DNA from: Tessaracoccus flavus
GTDB taxonomy: Bacteria; Actinomycetota; Actinomycetes; Propionibacteriales; Propionibacteriaceae
Assembly: GCF_001997295.1 (NCBI RefSeq)
Contig: NZ_CP019605.1
Coordinates: 1,612,001 to 1,676,000 of the forward strand
DNA: 64,000 nt
Direction of reading: 5' to 3'
Shown here: positions 26,445 through 37,300 of the stretch, piece by piece
Position numbering within the stretch: position 1 is the stretch's first letter
How the letters are laid out: each line of letters begins with the position of its first letter
Notes under the pieces: model-generated
Databases searched by the model: none
Told to the model about the DNA's origin: nothing
Seen by the model: the letters and a program-made list of their open reading frames with translations, nothing else
Program-made: the position numbers and the translations under genes

Positions 26445-28121
26445 CCTCGATAGTTCATGACGGCCCTGTGTGGGGCTGGTCGGCGCCGGTGGCGTCGAGG
26501 TTGTTCTGATTCTTGCAGGTGGGTGTGACAAGGCCCCGCGTGACGCTGCGGTGCGGGTTTCCAGGCCGGGAGCTTCCAAATTCAGAGGGACGTGTGGAGG
26601 TCTGAGGGTCAGGTGGCTGGTGCCGGGAGGTTTCGGAGTCGGCCGGTGCTGTCGATGATCAGCCCGCTCCAGGGGGATTGCTCGGTGAGGTGCAGGACGG
26701 TGCGGCGGGCTCTTCTGGCGAGGGTCGCGGGGATGGTGTAGAGCCGGTAGCGGAGCCGTTTCGGTTCCCAGCGGCGGGCTTCATGACCGGCCAGGGCCAG
26801 CATCGCGCTCCAGGCCTGCAACTCTGAGGCCAGCGCGACGATCTGGCACCAGATCCGATTCTGGTCGAACCCGTGCAACGGGAGGTTGGCCAGTCCGGTG
26901 TCTTTCGCGATCCGGATCCGGTCGTCGCAGCGGGCGCGTCGACGATGCCTGAGCTCCAGCTGCTGGAGGGTGCCGAGGGTGGTGTTGGTGGCGAAGGCGG
27001 TGAGCCGGTAGCCGTCGACGTCGTCGAACCGCAGCTGAGCGCCGGGGTGGGGCCGTTCGCGGCGGACGATCACCCGCATCCCGGCAGGCCAACCGTCGAG
27101 ATCCAGCAGTCCGGTGAAGTCAGCAAGATCGCCCCCCTCGCGAGCCTCGCCATCGCTGTTGAGGGCCGGCACCCAAACCCACTCCGGGACCAGGTGGTAG
27201 AGGTCGGGGGTGTCCATGGGGAGGGTGAACCCGATCGAGTACGCCACCCTGCGCCCGGTCAGCCACTTGGTGAACTCCTTCGTGCCGCCGGCCCCGTCCG
27301 CGCGGATCAGCACGCGGCGTCCGGGCCGCGGGTTCCGGTCGGGGAGCTGCGCGAGAGCTTGTTTGGTGACGGTGATGTGATCGGCGGCGGTGTTCGAACC
27401 GGCGTTCCCGGGGCGTAGGTGGACCTCCAGGGCTTCGCCGGTGCCCTCGGGGCCGTGGTCGGTGAACGCCAGCAACGGGTGGAACCCGAAGCCTCGTCTT
27501 CAACGTCGCAGCCGCGCGCTGCATCTGCCGAGTGCGCGGTGATCAACGACGCGTCCAAGTCGATGATCAGCGGATCCTCGGCAGTCGACTCGTGGTCGGG
27601 GGCATGGTGACCGGCCAGGGCCCAGACCGTGGCGCGGGCCTGCTTCCTAGCTCCCGCGATGGCCTTGATGGCCTTGTCCGCGTCCTCGGCCAGGGCCGCG
27701 ATCAGGCGCGACACAGTCGGATCCGACGCCACCGGGCCGTAGACCCCTGGTTCAGCGCGCAGGGTAGCGAGGTCACTCAACGCTTCACCGCCGAGCACCA
27801 GCGACACCGCCAGATCACAGATGATCTTGCCCGGATCGTGGACCGCCAACGGTTTCCGCCACCGGTCCAGCGCCTCCGACAGGGCCCGGTCCAGGCCGGC
27901 CGCGCGGATGGTTTCGGTCAGCAGGATCCCGCCAGCCTGCCCGACCGCGGTCACCTTCGCGGTATCGACATGAACCCTGGGATACGAGCCGGTACTCTTC
28001 ACCTCGAAGGTGCTCCTCGCTTGTTGAATGACTGTGCTTCGCAAAACACATCATCCCAAGCCAGGGGCACTTTCGCCATCCCAGGCCACTACAGTCCACC
28101 CACCGTCATGAAAGCACGAGG
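26445..28121 (-). mobile_element. IS1380-family element, defective transposase
   Basis: 1677 bp with ends CCTCGATAGTTCATGA and TCATGAAAGCACGAGG, flanked by CTAG at 26441-26444 and 28122-28125. One transposase gene with frame damage in the middle and a lost ATG. Confidence 0.85.
26609..28044 (-). pseudogene. IS1380 transposase, frameshifted
   Basis: The N-terminal half (RSTFEVKSTGSYPRVHVDTA ... DLDASLITAHS) lies in one frame and the C-terminal half (MLAFTDHGPEGTGEALEVHL ... LPAPAT) in another. Between them AAATLK lies in a third frame, where the intact copy has AAATFKRGFGFHPL, so at least two small indels are needed near 27490-27520. The ATG used by the intact copy (MRSTFEV) is GCG here. Confidence 0.85.
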
Positions 28122-28263
28122 CTAGCAACGGCGGAGGACAGACTCACGCGGCGCCTAGAGGATGTCCGTCGGCCCCTGCAACCTACGACGACCCGACGCG
28201 GGGATCGCGAGTTGCTGCGCTCTGCTCGCACGCCAGAGTCCACCCCGTCGACCTTCATGAGGG

Positions 28264-28269
28264 TACAAT
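28264..28269 (+). promoter_or_regulatory. Candidate -10 box (TACAAT) of the wHTH-nuclease operon
   Basis: TACAAT 30 bases before the ATG at 28299 would give a short leader of about 23 bases. The -35 side has no good TTGACA match, so activation or a weak promoter is likely. Confidence 0.35.
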
Positions 28270-28298
28270 CCTTCAAGCCGCAATTGATAGAGGGGGAT

Positions 28299-29648
28299 AT
28301 GGCCAGCGCACCTACGGGGGAGACGTCCGCGCCTGCGAGCAGCCCGCGACTGGGACGGGCTCTCTTCTTCGTCCATCAGCAGGCGCGTGTAATCAACGAC
28401 CCCGTTGTCAGGGCCAAGCTCAGCCAGCTCACTGCGGCGGGGGAGGCAATGGGCTACGCAGTCACCTTGAAGGACCACGGACGCTTGTCCGGGACTATGG
28501 CAATGGAATTTGCCGTCCAAGCAGGCATTGGAGAGCAAAGACTCTTGAACGAGGTACTGCCGAAGCTCAAGGAGGCCGACCTCATCGACTACACCTTGGA
28601 CTTGACCACAGGTGGCGTGGCCACTATCGAGGAATTCGTCGGACTGTCGGGACGGATTATTGACCAGGCCATGAAGGTCACGGAGAGGTACAGCCCCTCC
28701 CAGGTCGAAATCGCGGTCCTGCACTCTACAGAGCTCGCGAGTTGGGCGCCACTGACCCTGGGCCAGCATGCGGAACAATTGCACAAACGGGGGTTCGAAG
28801 ACAAGGTGATCGAAGAGGCGATAAGGCTCTCGCTCGCTGCTGGGGTGAACCTGCGTGTCAAGTCGGCTGATCTCGGCGAGTACGTCATCTACAATCCGCA
28901 CGTCTGGGCGGCTCACCACCTCCCGATTGCAGGATTCCTAAAGGGGCTTCCCCCTGCCGAGCGCGACTCCTTGCTCGGGTTGTGCGAGCAAGCTTCAAGC
29001 AGCCCCGGGCTAGCCCTGAGAGCATATGACACTTTCCAACCAGGGATGCTGTCATCGGCGCGTAAGGTTGGACTGGTGCAAGCCGCCACGGTAAAGAGCA
29101 GTGTCGCTAACGGCCAGCAGACCTACGTGTTCTCACCCATGTTGGAGTCGGAGGACGACAAGCTCCAGACAACCGAGGTCTTACACCAGCGGAAGTTGTT
29201 CGTCGCCCATATCCTCTACGGTCACGAGAAGGCCATTGCTGGTCGCGGCCGCATCTATGACCCGCGTGTGTTGGTGAGGTCACTGCTCCGCAAGGGCGCC
29301 GTCGGCCCAGCCTCGAACATCGCGTCAGACTACCACCTACTGGAAGCGAGTGGAATCGTGGCGGTACGCCAGTCCACAACCGAGCCCGGCCGCGCCTACC
29401 TCGAACTCGTCAAGAAGGAGATCGTCGAAGGGGGGCTAGGCTGGATCGAAGCTTCGTACAGCAACGGGAGCGGCGCTGGGGCAGACCTCAGCGCACTCAC
29501 CTCTCCGAGCGATTGGGTATCTCCTGAGGCAGACCGCGCCAATCTGCCAGACACCGGAGCAGCGATGGAGATCGCCGAATCCGCGATCCTTCGACTCCGT
29601 GAGGCCCGAAAGGAGGCCACGAGTGCTGCCCGACGAGACGTCCCCTGA
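28299..29648 (+). CDS. Unrecognised protein, probably with winged-helix modules; first gene of a nuclease operon
   Basis: 449 residues from the ATG at 28299 (AGAGGGGGA just upstream). After a low-complexity start (GETSAPASSPRLG), helical and winged-helix-like segments follow: GIGEQRLLNEVLPKLKEADL, then a second in VLVRSLLRKGAVGPASNIA with SDYHLLEASGIVAVRQ as a plausible recognition-helix/wing pattern. The middle (HSTELASWAPLTLGQHAEQL) is also helical. No membrane segment, no nucleotide-binding motif. The last 26 bases overlap the start of the next gene, so the two proteins are probably made together and act together. I cannot assign a family. Confidence 0.55.
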   Translation: MASAPTGETSAPASSPRLGRALFFVHQQARVINDPVVRAKLSQLTAAGEAMGYAVTLKDHGRLSGTMAMEFAVQAGIGEQRLLNEVLPKLKEADLIDYTLDLTTGGVATIEEFVGLSGRIIDQAMKVTERYSPSQVEIAVLHSTELASWAPLTLGQHAEQLHKRGFEDKVIEEAIRLSLAAGVNLRVKSADLGEYVIYNPHVWAAHHLPIAGFLKGLPPAERDSLLGLCEQASSSPGLALRAYDTFQPGMLSSARKVGLVQAATVKSSVANGQQTYVFSPMLESEDDKLQTTEVLHQRKLFVAHILYGHEKAIAGRGRIYDPRVLVRSLLRKGAVGPASNIASDYHLLEASGIVAVRQSTTEPGRAYLELVKKEIVEGGLGWIEASYSNGSGAGADLSALTSPSDWVSPEADRANLPDTGAAMEIAESAILRLREARKEATSAARRDVP

Positions 29649-30900
29649 GCCAGCCCCCGAGGAGGCCCTCTTCGACGACCACGCTGCGCACTTGCCCGCC
29701 TCAACCAATAGACCGACTCAGGCGCACAATTCAAGCGGCCCTAGGAACGGGCAGTCCGACCTGCGTCCGGCTACGCTGACCCCAGGCGACAAGCTGGAGA
29801 TGCGGCTTGCGCGCATGCAGTTTTTCAAGGGCGCCTACGCACGGCGGGGCATCAACTTGGAGCGCCACTTCCATCCCGAGCCACTCCTGGTGACTGACTT
29901 GGACCTGCTGTCGTTCGACATCACCGCTCATCTGTCCTTATACAAGACCATTGGTGAGGCGAAGAGCGGCACCGGAAAGAGCGCTCCAAAGCCGCTTGAC
30001 CGAGCCATCTGGATCGCGGGGCTGAAACGGTTGGTTGACGCTGACGCTGCCTTGGTCATCACGGCTTTGCGGCCATCCACACGGGTACGTGATACGGTCC
30101 GCAGCCTTGGCGTCACGGCTATGAGCGTAGATGACCTCACCCAGTGGGAAAACACCCACCTAAATGAAGATCTCGACGATGTAGGTTCGCAGGGTCCGGG
30201 TGCTCTCTTCGCCGATGCACGTACTCGCAAGAGCGTGAAGGGAGAACCGAAGCTGGAGCGCATCTATTGGTTTCTCCGTTCGGAGGTCTGGTTCCTTGAA
30301 GCTTTTCAGGCTGCCAAGCGTCTTATCGGCGCACTCTGTGAACTACGGGACTTCTGGACTCCCGGAATTGAAGATGACCAAGCCGCAGCTTTGCGCTGGA
30401 TGTACGCGGAAACGCTCTCCATTCTGACCCTCCAGTTGGTCGCTCTAGTGGGCCGGTACCAAGGTTCCAACAGTGGAGAATGGCCGGGTTACGCGAGAGA
30501 TCGACTCGCAGAAGGAGCTATCCCCGCCAACAATCAACGCGCCCTCGCGGCCGCCTTCGACACATACTTGGCCCACATACTCGGTGAGCTTAGAGCTCCG
30601 GCCATCATGAGTGTTGAGACTATGGGCGCTTTCAATCCGACGCCCCCGGAATGGGCCAATGAGCTCATTGAGCTGATCGCACGGCTCGAAGGGTTTCCGG
30701 GCTTGGCGGAGCTTCCCAGGCAGACGGACCTAGTCATTACTGAGCGCCTCGTCCGGCGCCGAAAGGAGGGAACGAAGGCGGTTGCTGCCGTCAGCGTGCG
30801 CGAGCCCGAGGAATTTGCTCGGATGCGTCGACAGATCGCAGCATTTCTTCGTGGCTCAGTGGGACTGCCGGAAGCGGTTGACAAGGCCCTCAGTACTTAA
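29623..30900 (+). CDS. Protein with PD-(D/E)XK-like nuclease core; second gene of the operon
   Basis: 425 residues from the GTG at 29623, with a textbook AAAGGAGG site 6 bases upstream. After about 55 disordered residues the fold begins: RLARMQFFKGAYARRGINLE, then VTDLDLLSFDI (Asp 92/94) and TIGEAKSG (Glu 112, Lys 114), the D...ExK arrangement of a restriction-endonuclease-like site. WIAGLKRLVDADAALVITAL fits the following helix and strand. The remaining 290 residues are helical and unrecognised. It lies between two IS1380 elements and ends 5 bases before the CTAG flank of the right one. A DNA-targeting role is inferred from the motif only. Confidence 0.6.
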   Translation: MLPDETSPEPAPEEALFDDHAAHLPASTNRPTQAHNSSGPRNGQSDLRPATLTPGDKLEMRLARMQFFKGAYARRGINLERHFHPEPLLVTDLDLLSFDITAHLSLYKTIGEAKSGTGKSAPKPLDRAIWIAGLKRLVDADAALVITALRPSTRVRDTVRSLGVTAMSVDDLTQWENTHLNEDLDDVGSQGPGALFADARTRKSVKGEPKLERIYWFLRSEVWFLEAFQAAKRLIGALCELRDFWTPGIEDDQAAALRWMYAETLSILTLQLVALVGRYQGSNSGEWPGYARDRLAEGAIPANNQRALAAAFDTYLAHILGELRAPAIMSVETMGAFNPTPPEWANELIELIARLEGFPGLAELPRQTDLVITERLVRRRKEGTKAVAAVSVREPEEFARMRRQIAAFLRGSVGLPEAVDKALST

Positions 30901-30909
30901 GTGCCCTAG

Positions 30910-32585
30910 CCTCGATCTTTCATGAGTGGTCTGATCGGGGCTGGTCGGCGCCGGTGGCGCCGAGGTTGTTCTGATTCTTGCAGGTGGGTGCGACAGGACC
31001 CCGCATGACGTCTGCGGGGCGGGCTTCCCGGCCGAGGGTTCTTTCGTTGAGGTGGACGGGGTGGGCGCCTGGGTCAGGTAGCTGGTGCTGGGAGGTCGCG
31101 GAGCCGGCCGATGCCGTCGAGGATCAACTCGGCCCAGCGGGACTGTTCAGCCAGATGTAGCACGACCCGGCGAGCGCGGCGGGCCAAGGTCGCGGGGATG
31201 CTGTAGAGGCGGTAGCGCAACCGTTTCGGTTCCCAACGGCGGGCTTCGTGACCGGCCAACGCGAGCATCCCGCTCCAGGCCTGCAACTCGGAGGCCAGCG
31301 CCACGATCTGGCACCAGATCCGGTTCTGGTCGAAGCCGTGGAGGGGCAGGTTTACTAGTCCGGTGTCTTTCGCGATCCGGATCCGGTCTTCGCAGCGGGC
31401 GCGGCGACGATGCCTGAGCTCCAGCTGCTGGAGGGTGCCGGTGGTGGTGTTGGTGGCGAAGGCGGTGAGTCGGTAGCCGTCGACGTCGTCGAAGCGGAGT
31501 TGTGCGCCGGGGTGGGGCCGTTCCCGGCGGACGATGACCCGCATCCCGGGAGGCCAACCGTCGAGGGTGAGCAGTCCGGTGAAGTCGGCCAGATCCGCCC
31601 CTTCCCGCGCCTGGCGGTCGGCGTTGAGGGCGGGGACCCAGACCCAGTCGGGGATCTGCTGGTAGAGGGTGCTGGTGTCGAGCGGGAGAGTGAATCCCAC
31701 CGAATACGCCATCCGATGAGTCGCGAGCCACCGGGTGAACTCTTTCGTGCCGCCGGCGCCGTCGGCGCGGACCAGGACCCTGCGGCCCGGCCGGGGATTC
31801 TTCTCGGGGAGCTGCGCGAGGGCGGCCTTGGTGACGGTGATGTGATCGGTCGCGGTGTTCGAGCCGGCATTGCCCGGGCGTAGGTGGACCACCAGGGCTT
31901 CGCCGGTGCCCTCGGGGCCGTGGTCGGCGAACGCCATCAACGGGTGGAATCCGAAGCCTCGTTTGAACGTCGCAGCCGCCTGCTGCTTCTCCGAATGAGC
32001 GGTGATCAGCGACGCGTCGAGATCGATCACCACAGGATCCTCGGCGCTGGTTTCATAGTCGGGGGCATGCTGACCGGCCAGCGCCCAGGCCCTGGCGCGG
32101 GCCTGCTGCCTGGCTCCGGCGATCGCCTTGATGGCCTTGTCCGCGTCCTCGGCCAGGGTCGCGATGAGGCGGGACACGGTCGGGTCCGACGCCACCGGGC
32201 CGTAGATGCCTGGTTCGGCGCGCAGGGTGGCGACGTCGCTCAACGCTTCACCGCCCAGCACCAGCGACATCGCCAGATCAAGGATGATCTTGCCCGGGTC
32301 GTGGACTGCCAACGGTTTCCGCCACCTGGTCAGTGCCTCGGACAGGGCCTGGTCGAGGCCGGCGGCGCGGATGGTTTCGGTCAGGAGGATCCCGCCGGCC
32401 TGGCCGACCGCGGTGACCTTGGCGGTATCGACATGAACCCTGGGATACGAGCCGGTAGTCTTCACCTCGAAGGTGCTCCTCATCTTGGTTGACGTGGTCT
32501 CTAGGCAAGTCACATCATCCCAAGTCAGGGGCACTTTCGCTATCTCAACCCGCTACCGTCCACCCACCGGCGTGAAAGCGCGAGG
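30910..32585 (-). mobile_element. IS1380-family element, intact
   Basis: 1676 bp with ends CCTCGATCTTTCATGA and GTGAAAGCGCGAGG, flanked by CTAG at 30906-30909 and 32586-32589. The transposase gene is intact, so this is the likely active member that seeded the other copies. It cuts off the 3' end of the HNH-TPR gene. Confidence 0.9.
31074..32483 (-). CDS. IS1380-family transposase
   Basis: 469 residues from the ATG at 32483 (MRSTFEVKTTGSYPRVHVDT); an upstream start would add 17 residues. The N-terminal domain has GGILLTETIRAAGLDQALSE. The DDE core includes VVIDLDASLITAHSEKQQ and RRVLVRADGAGGTKEF (first and second acidic sites), and the C-terminal part RCEDRIRIAKDTGLVNLP holds the last glutamate region. 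Length and motifs are normal for IS1380 (DDE_Tnp_1). Confidence 0.92.
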   Translation of the reverse strand: MRSTFEVKTTGSYPRVHVDTAKVTAVGQAGGILLTETIRAAGLDQALSEALTRWRKPLAVHDPGKIILDLAMSLVLGGEALSDVATLRAEPGIYGPVASDPTVSRLIATLAEDADKAIKAIAGARQQARARAWALAGQHAPDYETSAEDPVVIDLDASLITAHSEKQQAAATFKRGFGFHPLMAFADHGPEGTGEALVVHLRPGNAGSNTATDHITVTKAALAQLPEKNPRPGRRVLVRADGAGGTKEFTRWLATHRMAYSVGFTLPLDTSTLYQQIPDWVWVPALNADRQAREGADLADFTGLLTLDGWPPGMRVIVRRERPHPGAQLRFDDVDGYRLTAFATNTTTGTLQQLELRHRRRARCEDRIRIAKDTGLVNLPLHGFDQNRIWCQIVALASELQAWSGMLALAGHEARRWEPKRLRYRLYSIPATLARRARRVVLHLAEQSRWAELILDGIGRLRDLPAPAT

Positions 32586-34350
32586 CTAGGGAGTGCGCTC
32601 GAGCAACTCGCTCGACGATACGGACACCGGGGTGGGCCCCCATCCCTGTGGCGTGGAAAGCGTCCAGCATCGAGGGCAATAGCGACGGGAGTTCCACTAC
32701 TCGCTGGAGACCAAGCCTGAGCGCGGCTTCAACGACTGCTTCCGGCTCCACGTCAGCGAGCACCATGACTGATGCCACCCAGGAGACCGGATGGTCACCG
32801 AACCAAGCTCGAGCGAAGTGGAAGCTGACTCGTTCATCGTTACCTAAGAGGCGACGCCACATCTCCCTGTTGAGGGCACCGAACCTTTGAACCAGGTCGT
32901 TCAGCTCTTCATCGGCGAGCGTTTCATCGAAGATGGGGTGCTCGATGACTGCGGTACTCTGACGTCCAACACCCAGCTCATGAACTAGGAAATCGAACGC
33001 GGGGATAGCCAGGCACAGGACAGCTTGCTGTTCAAGATCCTCAGGTTCGATGGACCAGAGCATCTCGAGAGCACCGGTGTAGTCGCCGTTTCTCGCCCGC
33101 GTATCAACGATTCCGAACCGCGGCCCCGGAAGATCGAGTCCAAGTTCAATTGCCCGTTTATACCAACTCTCTGCACGTGCATCGTGCAGGTTTCAGAAGC
33201 ACTGGCCAACTCGATAGGCGGCCTCCGCGTCGCGATCGAGGCCGGAGCCAGGCGACTCGATGGCGGCAATGAGCAGTCGGCTCGCCCCCTCGAAGTCACC
33301 ACCCTGAAAGTGCTGTCTGCCTTGATGAGTCAGCAGCAGACCAGCTCCAATCAGGTCTCCCGCCTCTCGGTAACGACTCGCCTCAGCCATCGTGTCGTGC
33401 TCGTGATTCGCCGCTTGCTCGAGAAACGCTGGGTCCAGTCCCTCAGGCACGAGCGTTCGGATCGCCGCGGGATCAGCCCCTCCCTCAAATAGACCTTGCA
33501 ATAGCTCGAAATCAGCAGGAGTCAACCCCTCGGCCGCTGGCATCCTCACCAAGCGCATGGACTCAAGCCACGACATGACCAGCGCCATATCGCCCTCGTC
33601 AAGGGCTGGGTGGGTCAATGCGATCAGACCAGTCGGCTGAGAGATGAGGAAGGCGGTCCCATTTTCCGCTGCCATGGGCGGCGACATCGCCGCGCCCAAC
33701 TCTTCTAGGGCTTCAGGTACCAACACAAGTAGGAACACGAGGCCTCCCGCCGCCAAGTACCCGAGTGCCGCGTTGTTCTGGTCACGGATTGGGTCGAAGC
33801 TCTTGAGCAGTGCGGTGGCCTTGATCGCCAGACCAACCTGAGCAAATCGCGAGTCGAAGTGCGCAAGCCAGATCCGGCAGCCGGCCGGCAGCCGACCTTC
33901 GATGAGGTTCCCGTAGGCCGACTCGGGGAATGGATTGTCCAGGGGCCCGAGAGTCAATGCGTAGGCCATGAACACCTTGATTGCCCACTGAGCTAGCGCC
34001 ATCTGCTCGTCAGCACCGAGCCAGATTCTTCGCCCCTCCAGCACGAGGGGGCCAATGATGCTCTGGGCCCTTCGCTCTAGTTCGCTCATCCAGCCGTTGT
34101 TGCAGTCCTTGCACACTTTGACCGTGACGTGGGGCAAGAGGGTAGCCCAATCACGTTGGCGCTCAGAGGATGACTCGTAGCGCCCCTCCTCGTTGATTTG
34201 CATAGAGGACCATTCCAAGGGCATCCGTTGACCGTTCTGATCCTGAAGTAGCTTCCTGGCCCCTTGCGTCTGGCGCAGCCATTTCGCCCACACATGCTCG
34301 TCCGTCGGCTTCCCGAGCCCACCGCAGAACGGGCACTGCCATTTGGTCAT
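32545..34350 (-). pseudogene. HNH-nuclease/TPR protein with an in-frame TGA and IS-truncated 3' end
   Basis: The first 385 residues start MTKWQCPFCGGLGKPTDEHV, with KVCKDCNNGW 80 residues on; this is the zinc-binding HNH layout (CxxC...EHVW...CxxCN). A middle alpha/beta part follows, then TPR-like repeats (GDLIGAGLLLTHQGRQHFQG, GDFEGASRLLIAAIESP). At 33195 a TGA stops the frame after RVGQCF, yet the same frame continues without change: NLHDARAESWYKRAIELGLD, a perfect next TPR, for over 200 further codons. TGG to TGA is the simplest explanation. The end, after RIVERVARAHSL, is read from the IS1380. It follows the methyltransferase by 7 bases and so belongs to that operon. Confidence 0.75.
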
Positions 34351-34357
34351 CCGTCAA

Positions 34358-37300
34358 TCAGCCTTCCCCGGTGAGCCGCGACACCGCAAGGTGGAAGTCG
34401 GCTTCTCGGTCACGGGGGGCGAACGGGAGTTCGTAGGTGTACACGGTGCCGGCTGGGTGGGTGGCGGTGCGCTCCTCCTCGCTGAGGTTGCCGCCCTTCT
34501 TGCGCCACAGCTGGCGGACCTGAGTCGGGACCAGGCGGCCGTTGGCGTCGTAGATGTAGTCGTTCTGGTCGTAGCCGTGGAGGACCGCGAACTGGGTGCG
34601 GTAGATCGTGGCGAGTTCGTCGGCCGTGACGCCGAGCATCGTGGCCATTAGTGCGTCGATCTCCACCAGGGCGTTGCGACGGTCGACGTCGCGGCGCAGG
34701 GGTGTGCCAGGCGTCCACTCCGGGCCGACGTCACCGAGGTCAGGGGCGTCAGGGTACGCCTTGCCCATGAGCCACTCATCGTCGCGGAAGGCTGGGTCCC
34801 AAACCTCAGCCCACAGATCGGCATATGCCCGGGTTAGGCAGTTGAGACGCAGTGTCCTCAGAAGCAGCTTCGGAATTAGCGGGTGGTCAGGTGTCGGAAG
34901 GGGCAGCCGTCCGAGGACTTCGAAGGTCAATGCGCTCTTGGGAGCCGCTCTCACCGCGAAATCGGCCAGCAGTGAACTCAGAACCCCCTGCAGCAGCACA
35001 ACGTCGGACGCGGCCACCCCGCCTGTCCCATTCACGGTGTGGACATGGGTGGGACCAGGAGGCAGTAGCGCCGCTATCAATGTTCTCTCACCTGTATTGG
35101 CCGCCATGGCGCGCCACAGGACGCGGTAGTGGTCTCGTATTGGCACGCCGTCCCACCTGCCATAGGACGCGTCGTAGGCAGCACCATCGCCGCTCGGACG
35201 GTACGCCGTGACTGGGCGGCCCTCTGGACCCAGGGCTTCGAGGTCCACGACCGACCAGTCCTTGTTGGATCTGAGTGTTCGGTTTGGCGACTTGTAGAAC
35301 GGGTTTCCAACGTGCATGTGCGGGCCTTGCAGGATTGCGTCACGCCATGGAACCTGCCCCCAATCCTGCGTGAATCTCCCCTTCTGCCGATCGATGGTTT
35401 CGTTCCAACCGGCAGAAAAATGCAGTCCCAACTCCCCCACCCGCCGCGAACGGACCATGAGGCTCAGCACCTGTGATGCTGAACTGTTGACCGAGTAGAG
35501 CATCCGCGTTTGTCGCGCAGGCAGCCCTGGGATTTCAAGGACGTCCCGCCACATCTCCAACACCGAATGGTCAACATGTTGGATGCGCGACCCATGAGGA
35601 CGCTTGTCCCAGGATCCGGCGTGCTTAGAACCGGGTTCCTCGCCTGAGCCGTCATGCTGCAGCGAACGGGTCACGGTGTCGGGATGATAGAGGCCGGACG
35701 CGTTAAGGAAACGAACCTCGCCGCTGGAACCGTAGACATGTATCCCGTATGTAACGTGGTTGTCGATCTCACTGAATAGCAGCGTGTCGTTGCCGAACTG
35801 CCAGTGGCGCCGCAGACGAGAATATGTAAGCTCTCGTAACTTCCTAGCCTTGTCGTCCGTCAGATGTGTCTCGGGATGGACGAGACCGATAACACCCTCA
35901 AATGAAGCTCGGGCCCATGTTTGCGCCATGAAGCACCGATAGAGATCGGGCCGCAGTCCGTAGAGCTCCGGGTACGTGGTGGCGTCCCCGACGAACGTAC
36001 GGAGCGCAACCATCTCTGCAGCTCCCGCCGCCACAAGGTCTCCAGCACCGACGAGTTGCAAAGTCGCTTCGCGACGCATGGCCTTTGCCTCCTCAGACGC
36101 CTTATGCGCCAGCTGCCACCACGGGTCACTCTCAGCCAAGAGAGCGTCCATGTCCACGTCGGGTCTCACCCACGGAGGGTTCCCCACCTGAAGGTCGAAG
36201 CCTCCGCGACCGAACACCGTCGCGAAGTCCAACTGCCAGTGGAAGAAGCCCTGCTCGCGTGCGATGTCCTCGCAGACTCGCAACCATGGGTGGTGGTCGA
36301 GCACGTCCCTGACTCGTCTGGCGCCGGCCCCGGCGAGTTCGAAGTTCTCCTGGTCGGCCATCGCCTCCCACTGGTCGGCCGGGGACAACGTGCCCATCCC
36401 ATGCTTGGCTCCACGGGAGGAGAGCTTCTGGGTGCCGAGGATGCCCTGGGCGGCGTCGATCCACTGGTCGAGCGTCGGTGGGGCCACCTCGTCGCCGGTC
36501 AGCGGCCAGAACCACAGCGCGGTCCAGGCGTCCATCATGCGGCGGAGTCGGCGGTAGGCGCCGTCGTCGTCGGCGAGGGATTCTTCGATCTGTTCGCGGG
36601 TCACCACCGTCGCCTGGTGCTGGTTGGCCACGTCCTCCGGCATCCCCCACAGCGGGATCCGGCGGGCCGACTGCTGCTCTGCGACCTTGAGGCGGCGGTA
36701 GGCCATCGCCCACAGCTCCTCGGCCTGATGGGAGATTGCCGCGAGTTGGTCGATTTGCTTCTTCGTCGGCTTGCCCTTGATGGCCTTCCGCCATGCCTTG
36801 ACCTTGGCGACGCGGTCGGGGGCGAGCTCCTTGGCCTCCTTGGACTCCGACGTCGCGCCCCAGCCTGCGGCGGGCAGCAGCCAGTGGTGGATGCGGCCGC
36901 CGGAGCCGCTGAGCTCGGGCCGGTCCTGCTCGATGCGGGCGGCGATGTCAGTGAGCGGTTCTGCAGCGGGCGGGGTGGTGAGCCAGCGCTTGTCATTGAC
37001 CTGGTCGCGCGTATAGAAGGAGCGCGAGGCCCCCACCAGCGAGTTGCCGCGTCGCAGCCGGAGTCCGAACCACGGGGCCTGCAGGCCTTCAGCCATGGTG
37101 TCCAGCCACAGCGTGATCTCTGCGAACTCCACGGCGGTGGCGTTGAGGTCCACGCCGTAGACGTTGTGCAGGGCCAGGTAGGCCTTCACCTTCTGCAGTT
37201 CGGCCGGGTAGACATCGGGGTCGATCCGCTCCCCCAGCTCCTCCTGCCGGCGCTTCAGGTACTGCTCGGCCAGCTGACGGACGGCCTCGATGGCGAACGC

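Noticed and set aside
33193..33195. TGA as a selenocysteine or recoded tryptophan codon
   Set aside because: No selenocysteine-type hairpin or redox context is seen, and other genes here use TGA as a normal stop. A nonsense change is simpler.
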